A stretch of 64,000 bases of DNA, taken from contig NZ_AKGD01000001.1 of NCBI RefSeq assembly GCF_000271305.1, positions 1,922,001 through 1,986,000 on the forward strand, in the 5' to 3' direction. This document shows, one piece after another, positions 18,285-28,191 of the stretch. Positions within the stretch are counted from its first letter, which is position 1. Every line of letters starts with the position of its first letter. The notes under the pieces were generated by a model. That model searched no databases. It was given only the letters and a program-made list of their open reading frames with translations, and was not told where the DNA came from. Source of the stretch: Hydrocarboniphaga effusa AP103 (GTDB lineage: Bacteria; Pseudomonadota; Gammaproteobacteria; Nevskiales; Nevskiaceae). The position numbers and the translations under genes were made by a program.

Positions 18285-19580
18285 CTACTCGAGCTTCGCC
18301 AGATCCTCGTCCTTGGTCTCGCGCGTGAGCAATAGCGCGACCAGCGTCAGCAGCGCGGCGCCGCTGAGGTAATAGCCGACGCTCGAAAGCCCGTAGTGCG
18401 TCGCCAGCGAGGTGGCGATGTACGGCGCCAGCGAGGCACCGACGATGCCGGCGAGATTGAAGGTCAGCGACGAGCCCGTGTAGCGCACCGAAGTCGGGAA
18501 CAGCTCCGACAGGATGGTGCCGAGCGGCCCGTAGGTGAGGCCCATGAGCGCCAGGCCCACGGTCAGCGCCAGCACCACGCCCTTGTCGCCGCCGCCGAAC
18601 AGCGCGCCGAAACCGAGGCCGTAGATGACGATCGCGGCGCTGATCCAGATCAGCGAAAAGCGCCGGCCGTAGCGATCGGCGAGCTTGGCCGACAGCGGGA
18701 TGGTCGCCGCGAAGAACAGGATCGCGAACAGCTGGATCATCAGGAACGTCGGCCGCGCATAGCCCAGCGCCGAGGTGCCCCAGGACAGCGCGAACACCGT
18801 CATCAGGTAGAACAGCACGAAGGTGGCCACCGCGACCAGGGTGCCGAGCACGAGTTCGCGCGGGTGATCGCGCAGCACCGCGAGCATCGGCACGCGCACG
18901 CGCTCATGGCGGTCGAGCGCCTGCTGGAACACCGGCGTCTCGGTGATCTGCAGGCGCACGTAGAGGCCGAAGATCACCAGCACGCTGCTCGCCACGAACG
19001 GAATGCGCCAGCCGTAGCTGAAGAACTGCGCGTCGGACAGCGTCTCCGACAGCAGCAGGAAGATGCCGCCCGAGCACAGGAAGCCGAGCGGCGCGCCGAG
19101 CTGCGGGAACATGCCGTACCAGGCGCGCTTGCCGGGCGGAGCGTTCTCGGTGGCCAGCAGCACCGCGCCGCCCCATTCACCGCCCAGGCCCAGGCCCTGG
19201 CCGAAGCGGCACAGCGCGAGCAGCGCCGGCGCGAGCACGCCGATGCTCTCGTAGGTCGGCAGCAGGCCGATCACCACGGTCGATCCGCCCATGGTCAGCA
19301 GCGCGGCGACCAGCGTGGCCTTGCGGCCGATGCGATCGCCGAAGTGCCCGAACAGCGCCGAGCCGATCGGCCGGGCGAAGAAGGCGATCGCGAAGGTGGC
19401 GAGCGATTGCAGCGTCGCCGAGGTGGGGTCGGACGCCGGGAAGAACAGCTTCGGGAACACCAGCACCGCGGCGGTGGCGTAGATGTAGAAATCGAAGAAC
19501 TCGATGGTGGTGCCGACCAGGCTCGCGAGCAGCACGCGGGACGGTGAATTGCGAGCTGTTGTGGACTGCGATTGCGACAT
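18285..19580 (-). CDS. MFS transporter, metabolite:H+ symporter (MHS) family
   Basis: 431 residues with twelve predicted membrane segments. The N-terminal VLLASLVGTTIEFFDFYIY and the loop 2-3 motif GHFGDRIGRK are diagnostic for the MHS family (shikimate, alpha-ketoglutarate, proline/betaine and dicarboxylate carriers). RFGQGLGLGGEWGGAVLL in helix 4-5 is also conserved. Substrate cannot be named. GAGGAAG precedes the ATG. Monocistronic; it diverges from the giant gene at 19811. Confidence 0.88.
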   Translation of the reverse strand: MSQSQSTTARNSPSRVLLASLVGTTIEFFDFYIYATAAVLVFPKLFFPASDPTSATLQSLATFAIAFFARPIGSALFGHFGDRIGRKATLVAALLTMGGSTVVIGLLPTYESIGVLAPALLALCRFGQGLGLGGEWGGAVLLATENAPPGKRAWYGMFPQLGAPLGFLCSGGIFLLLSETLSDAQFFSYGWRIPFVASSVLVIFGLYVRLQITETPVFQQALDRHERVRVPMLAVLRDHPRELVLGTLVAVATFVLFYLMTVFALSWGTSALGYARPTFLMIQLFAILFFAATIPLSAKLADRYGRRFSLIWISAAIVIYGLGFGALFGGGDKGVVLALTVGLALMGLTYGPLGTILSELFPTSVRYTGSSLTFNLAGIVGASLAPYIATSLATHYGLSSVGYYLSGAALLTLVALLLTRETKDEDLAKLE

Positions 19581-19810
19581 GCGGCTTCCTCGTCACGCCG
19601 GCGCTGGTTCGCCGGCTGGTTTGCGGTGTGCGCCCGGACTCGTCGTCGGGCGGCCGCGAAGGCTAGCAGGCCGCCGCCGGGCCGCGACACTGGCCGGTTC
19701 TTTCGCCACCTCATGAAAACCTCAGAAATCCCTCAGGCCCACCCAAAGACCCTCGCGACAGCGCCCTCTAGCGTGCCCGCCTCATTGGTTTGGTGTGGGA
19801 GAGCAGGATC

Positions 19811-22800
19811 ATGGAGCGTTTCAAAACCTCGGCCGGCCGCGGCATCTGGCTGGCGACTTCGGCAGCGGCCGTGCTGGCGCTGGCCCTCGGCGAGCGGCCT
19901 GCGCTGCCGTCATCGGCATCGGCGCCGCTGCGCAGCGAGATCGGCGATCTTGCCCAAGTTGGCCAGATCGGCGAGCGGCTGGCTCGCCTGCCGCTGCAGT
20001 TCGAGCATCACGGCGATCGCTTTCTGGCGCGCGGAGCGGGCTACGCGCTCGCGGTCGACGACCGCTCGGCGACCTTGCGCCTGCGCGGTCCGGACGATCG
20101 GCTGCACGACCTCGACCTGCGCCTGCGCTCGGCCGCAACGAGCCTGCCGGCCGCCGAAAAGCCGCTCAGGGCGCGCGCCAACTACCTGCTCGGCAACGAT
20201 CCGTCGCAATGGCGCACCGCGCTGGCGACTTACGGCCAGCTGCGCCAGCGCGAGGTTTATCCGGGCATCGACGCGATCTATTACGGCCGCGATCGCCAGC
20301 TCGAATACGACTTCGAAGTGGCCCCGAACGCCGACCCGCAGCGCATCGTCATCGACATCCGCGGCGCACAGGCAGCGCACCTCGACGACGCCGGCGACCT
20401 GCAGCTGACGCTGGCCGGCGAAACGCTCACGCAGCATCGGCCGTTCGCCTACCAGCTCGACGCCACCGGACGCGTCGAGCCGATCAGCGCGGGCTACGCG
20501 CTCGAAACCACCGCGCAGGGCTACGCACTGCGCTTCGAGCTCGGCGACTACGACCGTTCGCGCGAACTGGTGATCGACCCGGTGCTGCGCTACTCCACGT
20601 ATCTGGGCGGCGTCGCGGGCGATGACCTCTACGCGGTCACCACGGTCGCCGACGGCGTGATCGTCGCCGGCATCGGCGGCTGCCAGACCTCGAGCGGCGG
20701 GCCGAACAGCTTCCCGACCACCGAGGGCGCGTTCGACACGCTCTGCCAGGGGAACCAGGAGGCCTTCGTCGCCAAGCTCGACTACGAACTCGGCGAGCTG
20801 CTGTTCTCGACCTACATCGGCGGCCGCAGCGACGACGCGGCCTACGCGGTGACCACCGACGCCGACGGCAACATCATCGTCGGCGGCACCACGCGCGCGG
20901 ACGGCGCGAGCGGCTTTCCGGTCACCGACGGCGCCTATCAGACCACCGGCCAATACGTCGGCGACGCCTTCATCGCCAAGCTCGATGCCACCGGCTCGCA
21001 GCTGCTCTACGGCACGCTGTTCGGCGGCGCGGGCGCGCAGGACATCGTCTACGGCATCGCCGTCGACGCGGCCGGCGACATCGTGTTCGCGGGCCAGGCC
21101 GACAACCGCTTCGGCGCCACCTTTCCAGTCACCGAAGGCGCTTACGACACCAGCGCCAACGGCGACTACGACGGCTTCGTCGCCAAGCTGCATCCGGGCG
21201 GCGCGGGCCAGGCCGACCTGCTCTGGAGCACGCTGATCGGCGGCACCGAGAAAGAGGAGATTCGTGCGCTCGCACTCGGCAGCGAAGGCATCTACATCGC
21301 CGGCTGGTCGGCGCTCGATTTTTCGAGCCCCGATCGCCGCGCGTTCCCGACCACGCCCAACGGCTACGACACCAGCACCAACGGCGACTCCGACGCGTTC
21401 TTCTCGGTGCTGTCGCTCGACGGCAGCACGCTCCAGTATTCGACCCTGCTCGGCAGCAGCGGGCCCGATCGCGCGCAGGCGCTCGCGGTGGATGCGCAGG
21501 GCCGCGCCTACGTCGGAGGGTTCACCTCGCGGCTCCCGGGCTTCCCGACCACGCCGGGCGCCTACGACCCGAATCGCGATCCGGCCTCGACGCAAGGCTT
21601 CGTGCTCAAGATCGACCCGACGCTGTCGGGCAGCGCGAGCCTGGTCTGGTCGACGCTGATCGGCGGCTCGGGCGAGGAATCGGTCGAAGCGCTCGCGGTG
21701 CACGCGGACGGCTCGGTCTACGCGGCCGGCTACAGCAGCCATTTCGGCGAGCGCGCGTTCCCCACCACGCCGGGTTCGCTGCAAGCCGAGTCGCGCAGCA
21801 CCGCGAGCACCAGTTCGGACGCGCGCGACAGCTTCGTCTCGGTGTTCTCGGCCGACGGTTCGCGGCTGCTCTACTCGACACTGCTCGGCGGCAGCTTCGA
21901 AGACATCGCGCGCACGCTGGCGTTCGCGGGCGACGGCAGCGTCGTGGTCGCCGGCCGCACCTTCGGCCGCGGCTTCTGGACCTCGCCGCAAGGCGGCGAA
22001 TATCAATCGCAGCCCTCGGGCGGCACCGACGGCTTCGTCACACGCCTCAACGCGGTCGCCGATTCGAGCGCGCAGTTCACGAGCGCGCGCTTCAGCACGC
22101 CGGGCGGCAGCGGAACGCGCGCGACGATCAGCGTGAGCCGCACCGGCAGCAGCGTCGGCGCCTTCAGCGTCAACTACGGCAGCACCGCCGGCACCGCGCA
22201 TCCGGGCAGCGACTACCGCACTTCGAGCGGCACGCTCGAATGGCTCGATGGCGAATCCGGCAGCAAGACTTACGAAGTGCAGATCCTGAGCGGTGGCGGC
22301 GGCCGCACGGTGAACCTCTCGCTCGGCAGCCCGAGCGGCGTGCTCGGCTCGCCGAGCAAGGCGATCCTGCAGATCGGCGACGCGCCCTCTCCGGGCACGC
22401 TGAGTTTCGATCCGAGCGAATACAGCATCGGTGAAGGCGACGGCGAAGCCGTCATCACGATCACGCGCACCGGCGGCAGCGCGGGCGAAGTCAGCGCGCG
22501 CGTGATCACCGTCGACGGCAGCGCGACCGCCGGCGAGGACTACACGCCGGTCGATACGCTGGTGGTGTTCGAAGACGAAGACGTCGCGCCCAAGACCGTG
22601 CGCGTGGCGATCATCGACGATCGCCTCGTCGAAGATCAGGAGTCCGTGCGCCTGCGCATGAGCGAAGTCGTCGGCGCCGAAACCGACGAGGACCAAGCCG
22701 ATGTCTACATCCACGACAACGACGAGCCGCCCAAGCCCGGCACGCTGCAGTTCGCGGTGAGCAGCGTCGAAACCGGCGAGAACGCGGGCATGCTCGGCAT

Positions 22801-25540
22801 CGAAGTGACGCGCAGCGGTGGCAGCGACGGTGCGGTCAGCGCGCTCGTGCGCACTCGCAACGGCACCGCGCTGTCGGGCTCGGATTATTTGCCGCTCGAA
22901 ACACGCGTGAACTTCGCCGACGGCGACGCGGCGACCAAGACCGTGTTCGTGAGCATCACCGACGATGCGCTCGATGAAGACGACGAGCACTTCGAACTCA
23001 CGCTCACGGGTGCCAACGGCGGTGCGAGCATCGGCGAGCTCGATCTGACGCGCGTGAGCATCGTCGACAACGACGAACCGCCGACGCTGAGCTTCGTGCA
23101 GGCGACGTCGATCGCGAGCGAGGCCGATGGCATCGTCAAAGTCATCGCGCGGCTGTCCGCACCGAGTGGTCGCGCGGTTTACGCGCTGTACTCGCTAGCC
23201 GGTACCGCGGAGCTCGGCGCCGATTACGGGCTCGCATCCGATCGCGTCTACTTCGCGCCCGGCGCGACCGAGCATGCGATCGACATCGCGCTCGTCGACG
23301 ACACACGCGTCGAGCCCGACGAAACCCTGATCTTCTCGCTGCAGACACCCGAGAATGCGACGCTGGGTGAACAGCGCACGCACACGCTGACGATCACGAG
23401 CGACGACAGCGTGCGGGCCGGTTCGCTGCATTTCGCAGCCGAGCTGCTGCGCGTCGACGAATCCGCCGGCACCGTGAGCATCGGCATCACCCGCAGCGAA
23501 GCCAGCGAATCGGCCGTCAGCGTGCGTGTGCGCAGCTTCGATGGAACCGCGACTGCGGGCTCCGATTACGAAGCCGTCGACACCGTCGTGAACTTCGCCG
23601 ACGGCGAAGCCGGCACCAAGACCATCACGCTGCGCATCCTCGACGACAGCATCGCCGAGCCCACCGAAAGCTTCGGCCTGAGCTTGTCCGAAGCCAGCGG
23701 CGGAGCGGCGATCGGCTCGCCGTCGAGCATCGTGGTCGGCATCATCGACAACGATGCGCCGCCGTCCCCGGGCAAGCTGCAGTTCGCGCTCGCGGACTAT
23801 CGCGTCAATGAAAACGCGGGCAACGCGGCGATCACGGTGACGCGCACCGAGGGCAGTGCCGGTGCGGTTTCCGCGAGCTTCGGCACCGCGGCGATCAGTG
23901 CCACCGCCGGAGCGGATTATCAGGAGGTGACGACGCAGGTGACTTTCGCCGATGGCGATACCACGCCTAAGACCGTGCTCGTTCCGATCATCGACGACAA
24001 CCTCGACGAGGCCGACGAAACCGTGTCGCTGCGCTTGTCCGCGCCCACCGGCGGCGCCACGCTGGGCCTCGCCGAAGCACGCCTCACGATCAGCGACGAC
24101 GACGCGCCGTATCAAGCGGGCGTGATCGCGTTGAGCGCGATCGACTACGCCATCGCGGAGAACGCGGGCCCGGTGCAGATCACCTTGTTGCGCAGCGATG
24201 GTGGCGATGGCGCAGCGAGCGTTCGCCTGGTCACCAGCGACGAAAGCGCCTTGTCGCCCGCTGATTACGCCGCGACCGACACGCTCGTGCAATGGGCCGA
24301 CGGCGATGTCGCGCCGAAGACGGTGACGATCGCGATCGTCAACGACACGCTCGTCGAAGGCGCGGAGCGTTTCGTGATCACGCTGTCGCAGCCGACCGGC
24401 GCAGGCCTGGGCGAGATCGCGAGCGGCCACGTCACCATCGTCGACGACGATCTGGCTCCGCAACCGCTGCCGGGCGCGCTGCGCTTCGAAGCGGCGACCG
24501 CGAACGTCGATGAAGGCGCGGGTCGCATCGTGCTGCGCGTGAATCGCGTCGGTGGCAGCGACGGTACGGTGCGCGTGCGCTATGCGACGCAAAACGGCAG
24601 CGCGAACGCGGGCAGCGATTTCGAAGCGGCAAGCGGCCTGCTGACCTGGGCTGCGGGCGACACCGCGGCGAAGACCGTTGCGATCGACATCGCCGACGAT
24701 GCCCTGGCCGAAGGCAACGAGCAGTTCACGCTCACGCTGTCCGCGCCCGAAGGCGGCGCGATGATCGGCACGCCGGGCAACGTGACCGTGACGATCGTCG
24801 ACAACGATCGCAGTGAGCTCGAAGGCAAGTCGGGCGGTGGTGCCTTCGGTGGCGGATTGATCGCGCTGCTCGGCTTCGCCGCGCTGCTGCGTCGTTCGGG
24901 CAAGACGCTGATCGCGGCGCTGACGGCGGGCCTGCTGGCGATGCTGCCGATGTTCGCGAATGCAGCCGACACGGCGCTCGAATCACCGCGCTGGTACGCC
25001 GGTGTGCGTGGCGGGCCGGCGCACATCGATATCAACGATGCGCTGTTGCGCGATCAGCTCGCTGCGGCCGGCTACGAGGCGAACGTGAAAACCGACAAGC
25101 AGGATGCCTACGGCGCGATCTATGCGGGCTGGTGGCTGATGCCGAACTACGCGATCGAGCTCGCGCTATTCGATCTGGGCGAGTACCGCACGCGTATCGA
25201 CAGCGCGAACCCCGACGCGCTCGGCATCGCGAACGCGATCGTCGACGAGCTGCCGGGTTCTTCACGCGGCCTTTCGCTGAGTGTGCGCCCGCTGATTCCG
25301 CTCAAGCCGCGCCTGTTCCTCGACGTGCGCGGAGGCCTGGGCTATGGCTGGCAGAAAGCCGTGGTGGAAGGCGAAGGCCTGCGCGTGAGCAGGCGCGACC
25401 ACAGTTTCGGTGCCAACGGCTCCATCGGCCTGCTCGCACACTTCGGCAAGTTGCGAATCGGCTTCGGCGCCGAAGCCTATGTACCCGGACAGGGCAGCAG
25501 CTTCTATCCGCTCTACGGATCGCTCGAGTACGGGTTCTGA
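19811..25540 (+). CDS. Giant secreted protein: SBBP propeller, eight Calx-beta domains, GlyGly-CTERM-like segment, outer-membrane barrel
   Basis: 1,909 residues from the ATG at 19811 (GAGCAGGATC before it). Signal peptide about 1-37. A DUF7948-like region (about 110-260, with GNDPSQWRTALATYG and YPGIDAIYYG) leads into an SBBP beta-propeller (261-755) whose blades start with YSTYLGG, FSTYIGG, YGTLFGG, WSTLIGG and so on, seven times. Eight Calx-beta domains of about 105-115 residues follow (757-1667), most closing with IVDNDEPP-like calcium-binding loops. Then comes GGGAFGGGLIALLGFAALLRR (about 1675-1695), which resembles a GlyGly-CTERM sorting signal. A second hydrophobic stretch ending MFANA-ADTAL resembles a signal peptide. 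The final 190 residues look like an OmpA-type eight-stranded barrel, ending in Phe. Likely surface adhesin or matrix protein. Confidence 0.85.
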   Translation: MERFKTSAGRGIWLATSAAAVLALALGERPALPSSASAPLRSEIGDLAQVGQIGERLARLPLQFEHHGDRFLARGAGYALAVDDRSATLRLRGPDDRLHDLDLRLRSAATSLPAAEKPLRARANYLLGNDPSQWRTALATYGQLRQREVYPGIDAIYYGRDRQLEYDFEVAPNADPQRIVIDIRGAQAAHLDDAGDLQLTLAGETLTQHRPFAYQLDATGRVEPISAGYALETTAQGYALRFELGDYDRSRELVIDPVLRYSTYLGGVAGDDLYAVTTVADGVIVAGIGGCQTSSGGPNSFPTTEGAFDTLCQGNQEAFVAKLDYELGELLFSTYIGGRSDDAAYAVTTDADGNIIVGGTTRADGASGFPVTDGAYQTTGQYVGDAFIAKLDATGSQLLYGTLFGGAGAQDIVYGIAVDAAGDIVFAGQADNRFGATFPVTEGAYDTSANGDYDGFVAKLHPGGAGQADLLWSTLIGGTEKEEIRALALGSEGIYIAGWSALDFSSPDRRAFPTTPNGYDTSTNGDSDAFFSVLSLDGSTLQYSTLLGSSGPDRAQALAVDAQGRAYVGGFTSRLPGFPTTPGAYDPNRDPASTQGFVLKIDPTLSGSASLVWSTLIGGSGEESVEALAVHADGSVYAAGYSSHFGERAFPTTPGSLQAESRSTASTSSDARDSFVSVFSADGSRLLYSTLLGGSFEDIARTLAFAGDGSVVVAGRTFGRGFWTSPQGGEYQSQPSGGTDGFVTRLNAVADSSAQFTSARFSTPGGSGTRATISVSRTGSSVGAFSVNYGSTAGTAHPGSDYRTSSGTLEWLDGESGSKTYEVQILSGGGGRTVNLSLGSPSGVLGSPSKAILQIGDAPSPGTLSFDPSEYSIGEGDGEAVITITRTGGSAGEVSARVITVDGSATAGEDYTPVDTLVVFEDEDVAPKTVRVAIIDDRLVEDQESVRLRMSEVVGAETDEDQADVYIHDNDEPPKPGTLQFAVSSVETGENAGMLGIEVTRSGGSDGAVSALVRTRNGTALSGSDYLPLETRVNFADGDAATKTVFVSITDDALDEDDEHFELTLTGANGGASIGELDLTRVSIVDNDEPPTLSFVQATSIASEADGIVKVIARLSAPSGRAVYALYSLAGTAELGADYGLASDRVYFAPGATEHAIDIALVDDTRVEPDETLIFSLQTPENATLGEQRTHTLTITSDDSVRAGSLHFAAELLRVDESAGTVSIGITRSEASESAVSVRVRSFDGTATAGSDYEAVDTVVNFADGEAGTKTITLRILDDSIAEPTESFGLSLSEASGGAAIGSPSSIVVGIIDNDAPPSPGKLQFALADYRVNENAGNAAITVTRTEGSAGAVSASFGTAAISATAGADYQEVTTQVTFADGDTTPKTVLVPIIDDNLDEADETVSLRLSAPTGGATLGLAEARLTISDDDAPYQAGVIALSAIDYAIAENAGPVQITLLRSDGGDGAASVRLVTSDESALSPADYAATDTLVQWADGDVAPKTVTIAIVNDTLVEGAERFVITLSQPTGAGLGEIASGHVTIVDDDLAPQPLPGALRFEAATANVDEGAGRIVLRVNRVGGSDGTVRVRYATQNGSANAGSDFEAASGLLTWAAGDTAAKTVAIDIADDALAEGNEQFTLTLSAPEGGAMIGTPGNVTVTIVDNDRSELEGKSGGGAFGGGLIALLGFAALLRRSGKTLIAALTAGLLAMLPMFANAADTALESPRWYAGVRGGPAHIDINDALLRDQLAAAGYEANVKTDKQDAYGAIYAGWWLMPNYAIELALFDLGEYRTRIDSANPDALGIANAIVDELPGSSRGLSLSVRPLIPLKPRLFLDVRGGLGYGWQKAVVEGEGLRVSRRDHSFGANGSIGLLAHFGKLRIGFGAEAYVPGQGSSFYPLYGSLEYGF

Positions 25541-25543
25541 GAA

Positions 25544-25667
25544 GCCGGGAGACGGGGAACGGGAGATGGGAGATGGGAGATGTAGAAGCGGGACAGCACC
25601 GCGCGCCGTTGCAGCTAGCGCTTTTGCCTTTACGTCTCCCGTCTCCCGTTGTTGCCCGTCTCCCGGC
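25544..25667. repeat. Inverted repeat of GGGAGACGGG-type modules
   Basis: The left arm (25544-25573, CCGGGAGACGGGG then CGGGAGATGGGAGA) and right arm (25635-25667, TCTCCCGTCTCCCG then CCCGTCTCCCGG) are reverse complements with few mismatches. They frame about 60 bases between the convergent giant gene and thrB. A third fragment occurs at 49387-49414. A large hairpin here could protect or terminate both transcripts. Confidence 0.6.
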
Positions 25668-25670
25668 CTC

Positions 25671-26609
25671 TCACAACGCCATCGGCGCGTGCGTGCGATG
25701 GTGTTCGAGGATGCGCCGATACGCGTTGGGGTCTTTCATGTGCACGACGTCGCCTTCGCGCGGGAAGGTCCAGTCCCAGAGGCGCGAGAGCCAGAAGCGC
25801 AAGGCCGCGGCGCGCAGCACCAGCGGCCAGGCGTCGCTCTCGGCCGGCGTGATGCCGCGACGCGAGCGATACGCGCTCACCATCGCGTTCCAGCGCGCCG
25901 CATTCGGCGCGCCTTCGGGTTCGGTGCACCAGTCGTTGAGCGTGATCGCGAGGTCGTAGAGCAGCGAATCGTTGCAGGCATAGTAGAAGTCGATGAGCCC
26001 GGTGAGCCGGTCATCGACGAACAGCACGTTGTCGCGGAACAGGTCGGCGTGGATCACGCCCTGCGGCAGCGTGTTCCAGTCAAGCGCCGCTTGTGCGCGC
26101 AGCTCGTCCTCGATCAGCGCACGCGTATCCGCGTCGACGTGCGCGAGCAGGCCGCGGCCGGTGTTCTCGCGCCAGGCGACGCCGCGCGAGTTTTCGCAGC
26201 GGCCCGGATACGAAGCGGTCGCCACGTGCAGCTCTCCGAGCGAGCGCCCCACCTGCTTGCACTGCTCGAGCGTCGGAAACAGCACCGACTGGCCCACCAG
26301 GCGGCGTACCATCGCGGCCGGCTTGCCGTTGAGCGAGACCAGGTTCTCGCCCGCGTGCGTGCGCGCCGGCATCGCGCCGGGCAGGCCGCGCGAGGCGATG
26401 TGATCCATCAGCCCGAGAAAGAACGGCAGGTCCGCGTAGTTGAGCCGCTCGAACAGCGTCAGCACCCAGCGCCCGTCGGTGGTATCGACGAAATAATTGG
26501 TGTTCTCCACCCCTTCGCCGATGCCCTGGAAGCCGATCAGCTCGCCCACCGGATATTGCTTGAGGAAGTCCTGCAATTCGGTGTGGCTGACTTTGGTGAA
26601 GACCGACAT
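25671..26609 (-). CDS. thrB: Homoserine kinase type II (ThrB, APH-like fold)
   Basis: 312 residues. Phosphorylates homoserine for threonine synthesis; this non-GHMP form has the aminoglycoside-phosphotransferase fold. The start MSVFTKVSHTELQDFLKQY and the Gly-rich segment GFQGIGEGVENTNYFV match the family. The catalytic loop is VIHADLFRDNVLF and the metal-binding motif is GLIDFYYAC. The ATG at 26609 is chosen over an upstream 16-residue extension. Downstream of trkAH on the same strand, with an 81-base gap; its own promoter is possible. thrA and thrC are not in the window. Confidence 0.92.
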   Translation of the reverse strand: MSVFTKVSHTELQDFLKQYPVGELIGFQGIGEGVENTNYFVDTTDGRWVLTLFERLNYADLPFFLGLMDHIASRGLPGAMPARTHAGENLVSLNGKPAAMVRRLVGQSVLFPTLEQCKQVGRSLGELHVATASYPGRCENSRGVAWRENTGRGLLAHVDADTRALIEDELRAQAALDWNTLPQGVIHADLFRDNVLFVDDRLTGLIDFYYACNDSLLYDLAITLNDWCTEPEGAPNAARWNAMVSAYRSRRGITPAESDAWPLVLRAAALRFWLSRLWDWTFPREGDVVHMKDPNAYRRILEHHRTHAPMAL

Positions 26610-26690
26610 AAGGATCGTGGCGGCAAATGGAAGCCGGATTCTAGCCTGTCGTCGCAAGGCCCAAGGCGCCGGCCCGTGGGCGACCGGACT

Positions 26691-28178
26691 TCAGCGCCGC
26701 CAGAACGCCGGCGTGAACACCACCAGCAGCGTGAAGATTTCGAGCCGGCCGAGCAGCATCGCGAAGATCATGATCCATTTGCCGGCCGTGCTGACGCCGG
26801 CCATGTTGGCGTAGACCGAGCCCAGGCCCGGGCCAGCGTTGTTGATCGCCGAGGCCACCGCCGAGAACGCGGTCACCGTGTCGAGCCCGGTGCCGACCAT
26901 CGCGAAGGTCAGGATGATGGTGAGCCCGACGTAGACCGAAAAGAAGCCGCCGACCGCGTAGACGATGTCGTTCGACACCGTCTTGCCGTCGATCTTGATG
27001 AGCAATTGCGCGCTCGGATGCACGAGCCGCTGCAGCTCGCGCAGCGCCTGCTTCACGAACAGGATCAGGCGGATCATCTTGACGCCGCCGGCGGTCGAGC
27101 CCGAACAGCCGAACATGAAGCTCGCGAGCATCACGAGCAACGGCGTGTAGCTCGGCCAGTTCGTCGGATCGGCCGTCGCGAAGCCGGCGTCGGTACCGTA
27201 GGCCACAAGCTGGAACACGCCGTGGCGGATCGCCTCGCCGGGCGTGTAAGTGCCGTAGGCGATCAGCGGCACGCAGACGAACACCGCGAACACCGCGAAC
27301 AGCGTCAAAAAGGTGCGGAACTCGCCGTTGCGCAGATGCACGCTCAGGCTGCGCCGCTGCCAGGCCATGTAATGCAGCGTGAAATTGCTCGCCGCGATCA
27401 GCATGAAGACGATCGTCGCGATCTCGATCGGCAGGCTGTCGAAGTAGCCGATGCTCGCGTCGTGCGTCGAGAAGCCGCCGGCCGACAGCGTCGAGAACGC
27501 ATGGCAGATCGCATCGAACGGACTCATGCCGAGCGCCCAGAACACCAGCGCGCAGATCAGCGTGAGCGTGGCGTAGACCAACCACAGCACGCGCGCGGTT
27601 TCGGTGATGCGCGGCGTGAGCTTGGAGTTCTTCATCGGGCCGGGCGTCTCGGCCATGTACAGCTGCATGCCGCCGACACCGAGCATCGGCAGCACCGCGA
27701 CCGCGAGCACGATGATGCCCATGCCGCCGAGCCAGTGCAGCTGCACGCGGTAGTAGTTGAGCGAATGCGGTAGCTCGTCGACGCCCTGCGCGACCACCGT
27801 CGAGCCCGTGGTCGTCAGCCCCGAGACCGATTCGAACACCGCGTCGGTGATGCTGTGCCAGGCCGAATCGGTGAAGTAGAACGGAATCGCACCGAAGGTT
27901 CCGAGCACGGTCCAGAACAACACCGTGATCAGAAAGCCATCGCGCACCTTGAGCTCGCTGCGCACCTTGCGTGCCGGCAGCCAGATCAGCGTGCCGGTGA
28001 TCAGCGTGATCCACATCGCCGCGATGAAAGCGTGGAATTTGGATTCGCCGTAAATCAGATCGACGCCGATCGGCGGCAGCATCGTCAGCGAGAACAGCAT
28101 CAGCAGCAGGCCGACGATGCGCTGCACCGAGACGAAGCGTTTGACCGAGTTCGAACGCCGGTTGTAGTCGCTGTACAA
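26691..28178 (-). CDS. trkH: TrkH potassium-uptake channel subunit
   Basis: 495 residues with about ten to twelve membrane segments in four M1-P-M2 repeats. The first selectivity-filter segment is FESVSGLTTTGSTV; further pore segments are HAFSTLSAGGFST, LVAYGTDAGFAT and ASAINNAGPG. It forms the K+-conducting dimer gated by TrkA. The start is a TTG at 28178, 13 bases after trkA and inside the region where the family begins; no ATG is available. Co-transcribed with trkA. Confidence 0.92.
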   Translation of the reverse strand: MYSDYNRRSNSVKRFVSVQRIVGLLLMLFSLTMLPPIGVDLIYGESKFHAFIAAMWITLITGTLIWLPARKVRSELKVRDGFLITVLFWTVLGTFGAIPFYFTDSAWHSITDAVFESVSGLTTTGSTVVAQGVDELPHSLNYYRVQLHWLGGMGIIVLAVAVLPMLGVGGMQLYMAETPGPMKNSKLTPRITETARVLWLVYATLTLICALVFWALGMSPFDAICHAFSTLSAGGFSTHDASIGYFDSLPIEIATIVFMLIAASNFTLHYMAWQRRSLSVHLRNGEFRTFLTLFAVFAVFVCVPLIAYGTYTPGEAIRHGVFQLVAYGTDAGFATADPTNWPSYTPLLVMLASFMFGCSGSTAGGVKMIRLILFVKQALRELQRLVHPSAQLLIKIDGKTVSNDIVYAVGGFFSVYVGLTIILTFAMVGTGLDTVTAFSAVASAINNAGPGLGSVYANMAGVSTAGKWIMIFAMLLGRLEIFTLLVVFTPAFWRR

Positions 28179-28191
28179 GGGCGCGTCCGCT

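Noticed and set aside
19910..22990. Open frame of over 1,000 codons antisense to the giant gene (and a further one at 23195-24592)
   Set aside because: It is a codon-bias shadow: Arg/Ala/His-rich, no ribosome site, no recognisable domain, and fully covered by a gene with clear domains.
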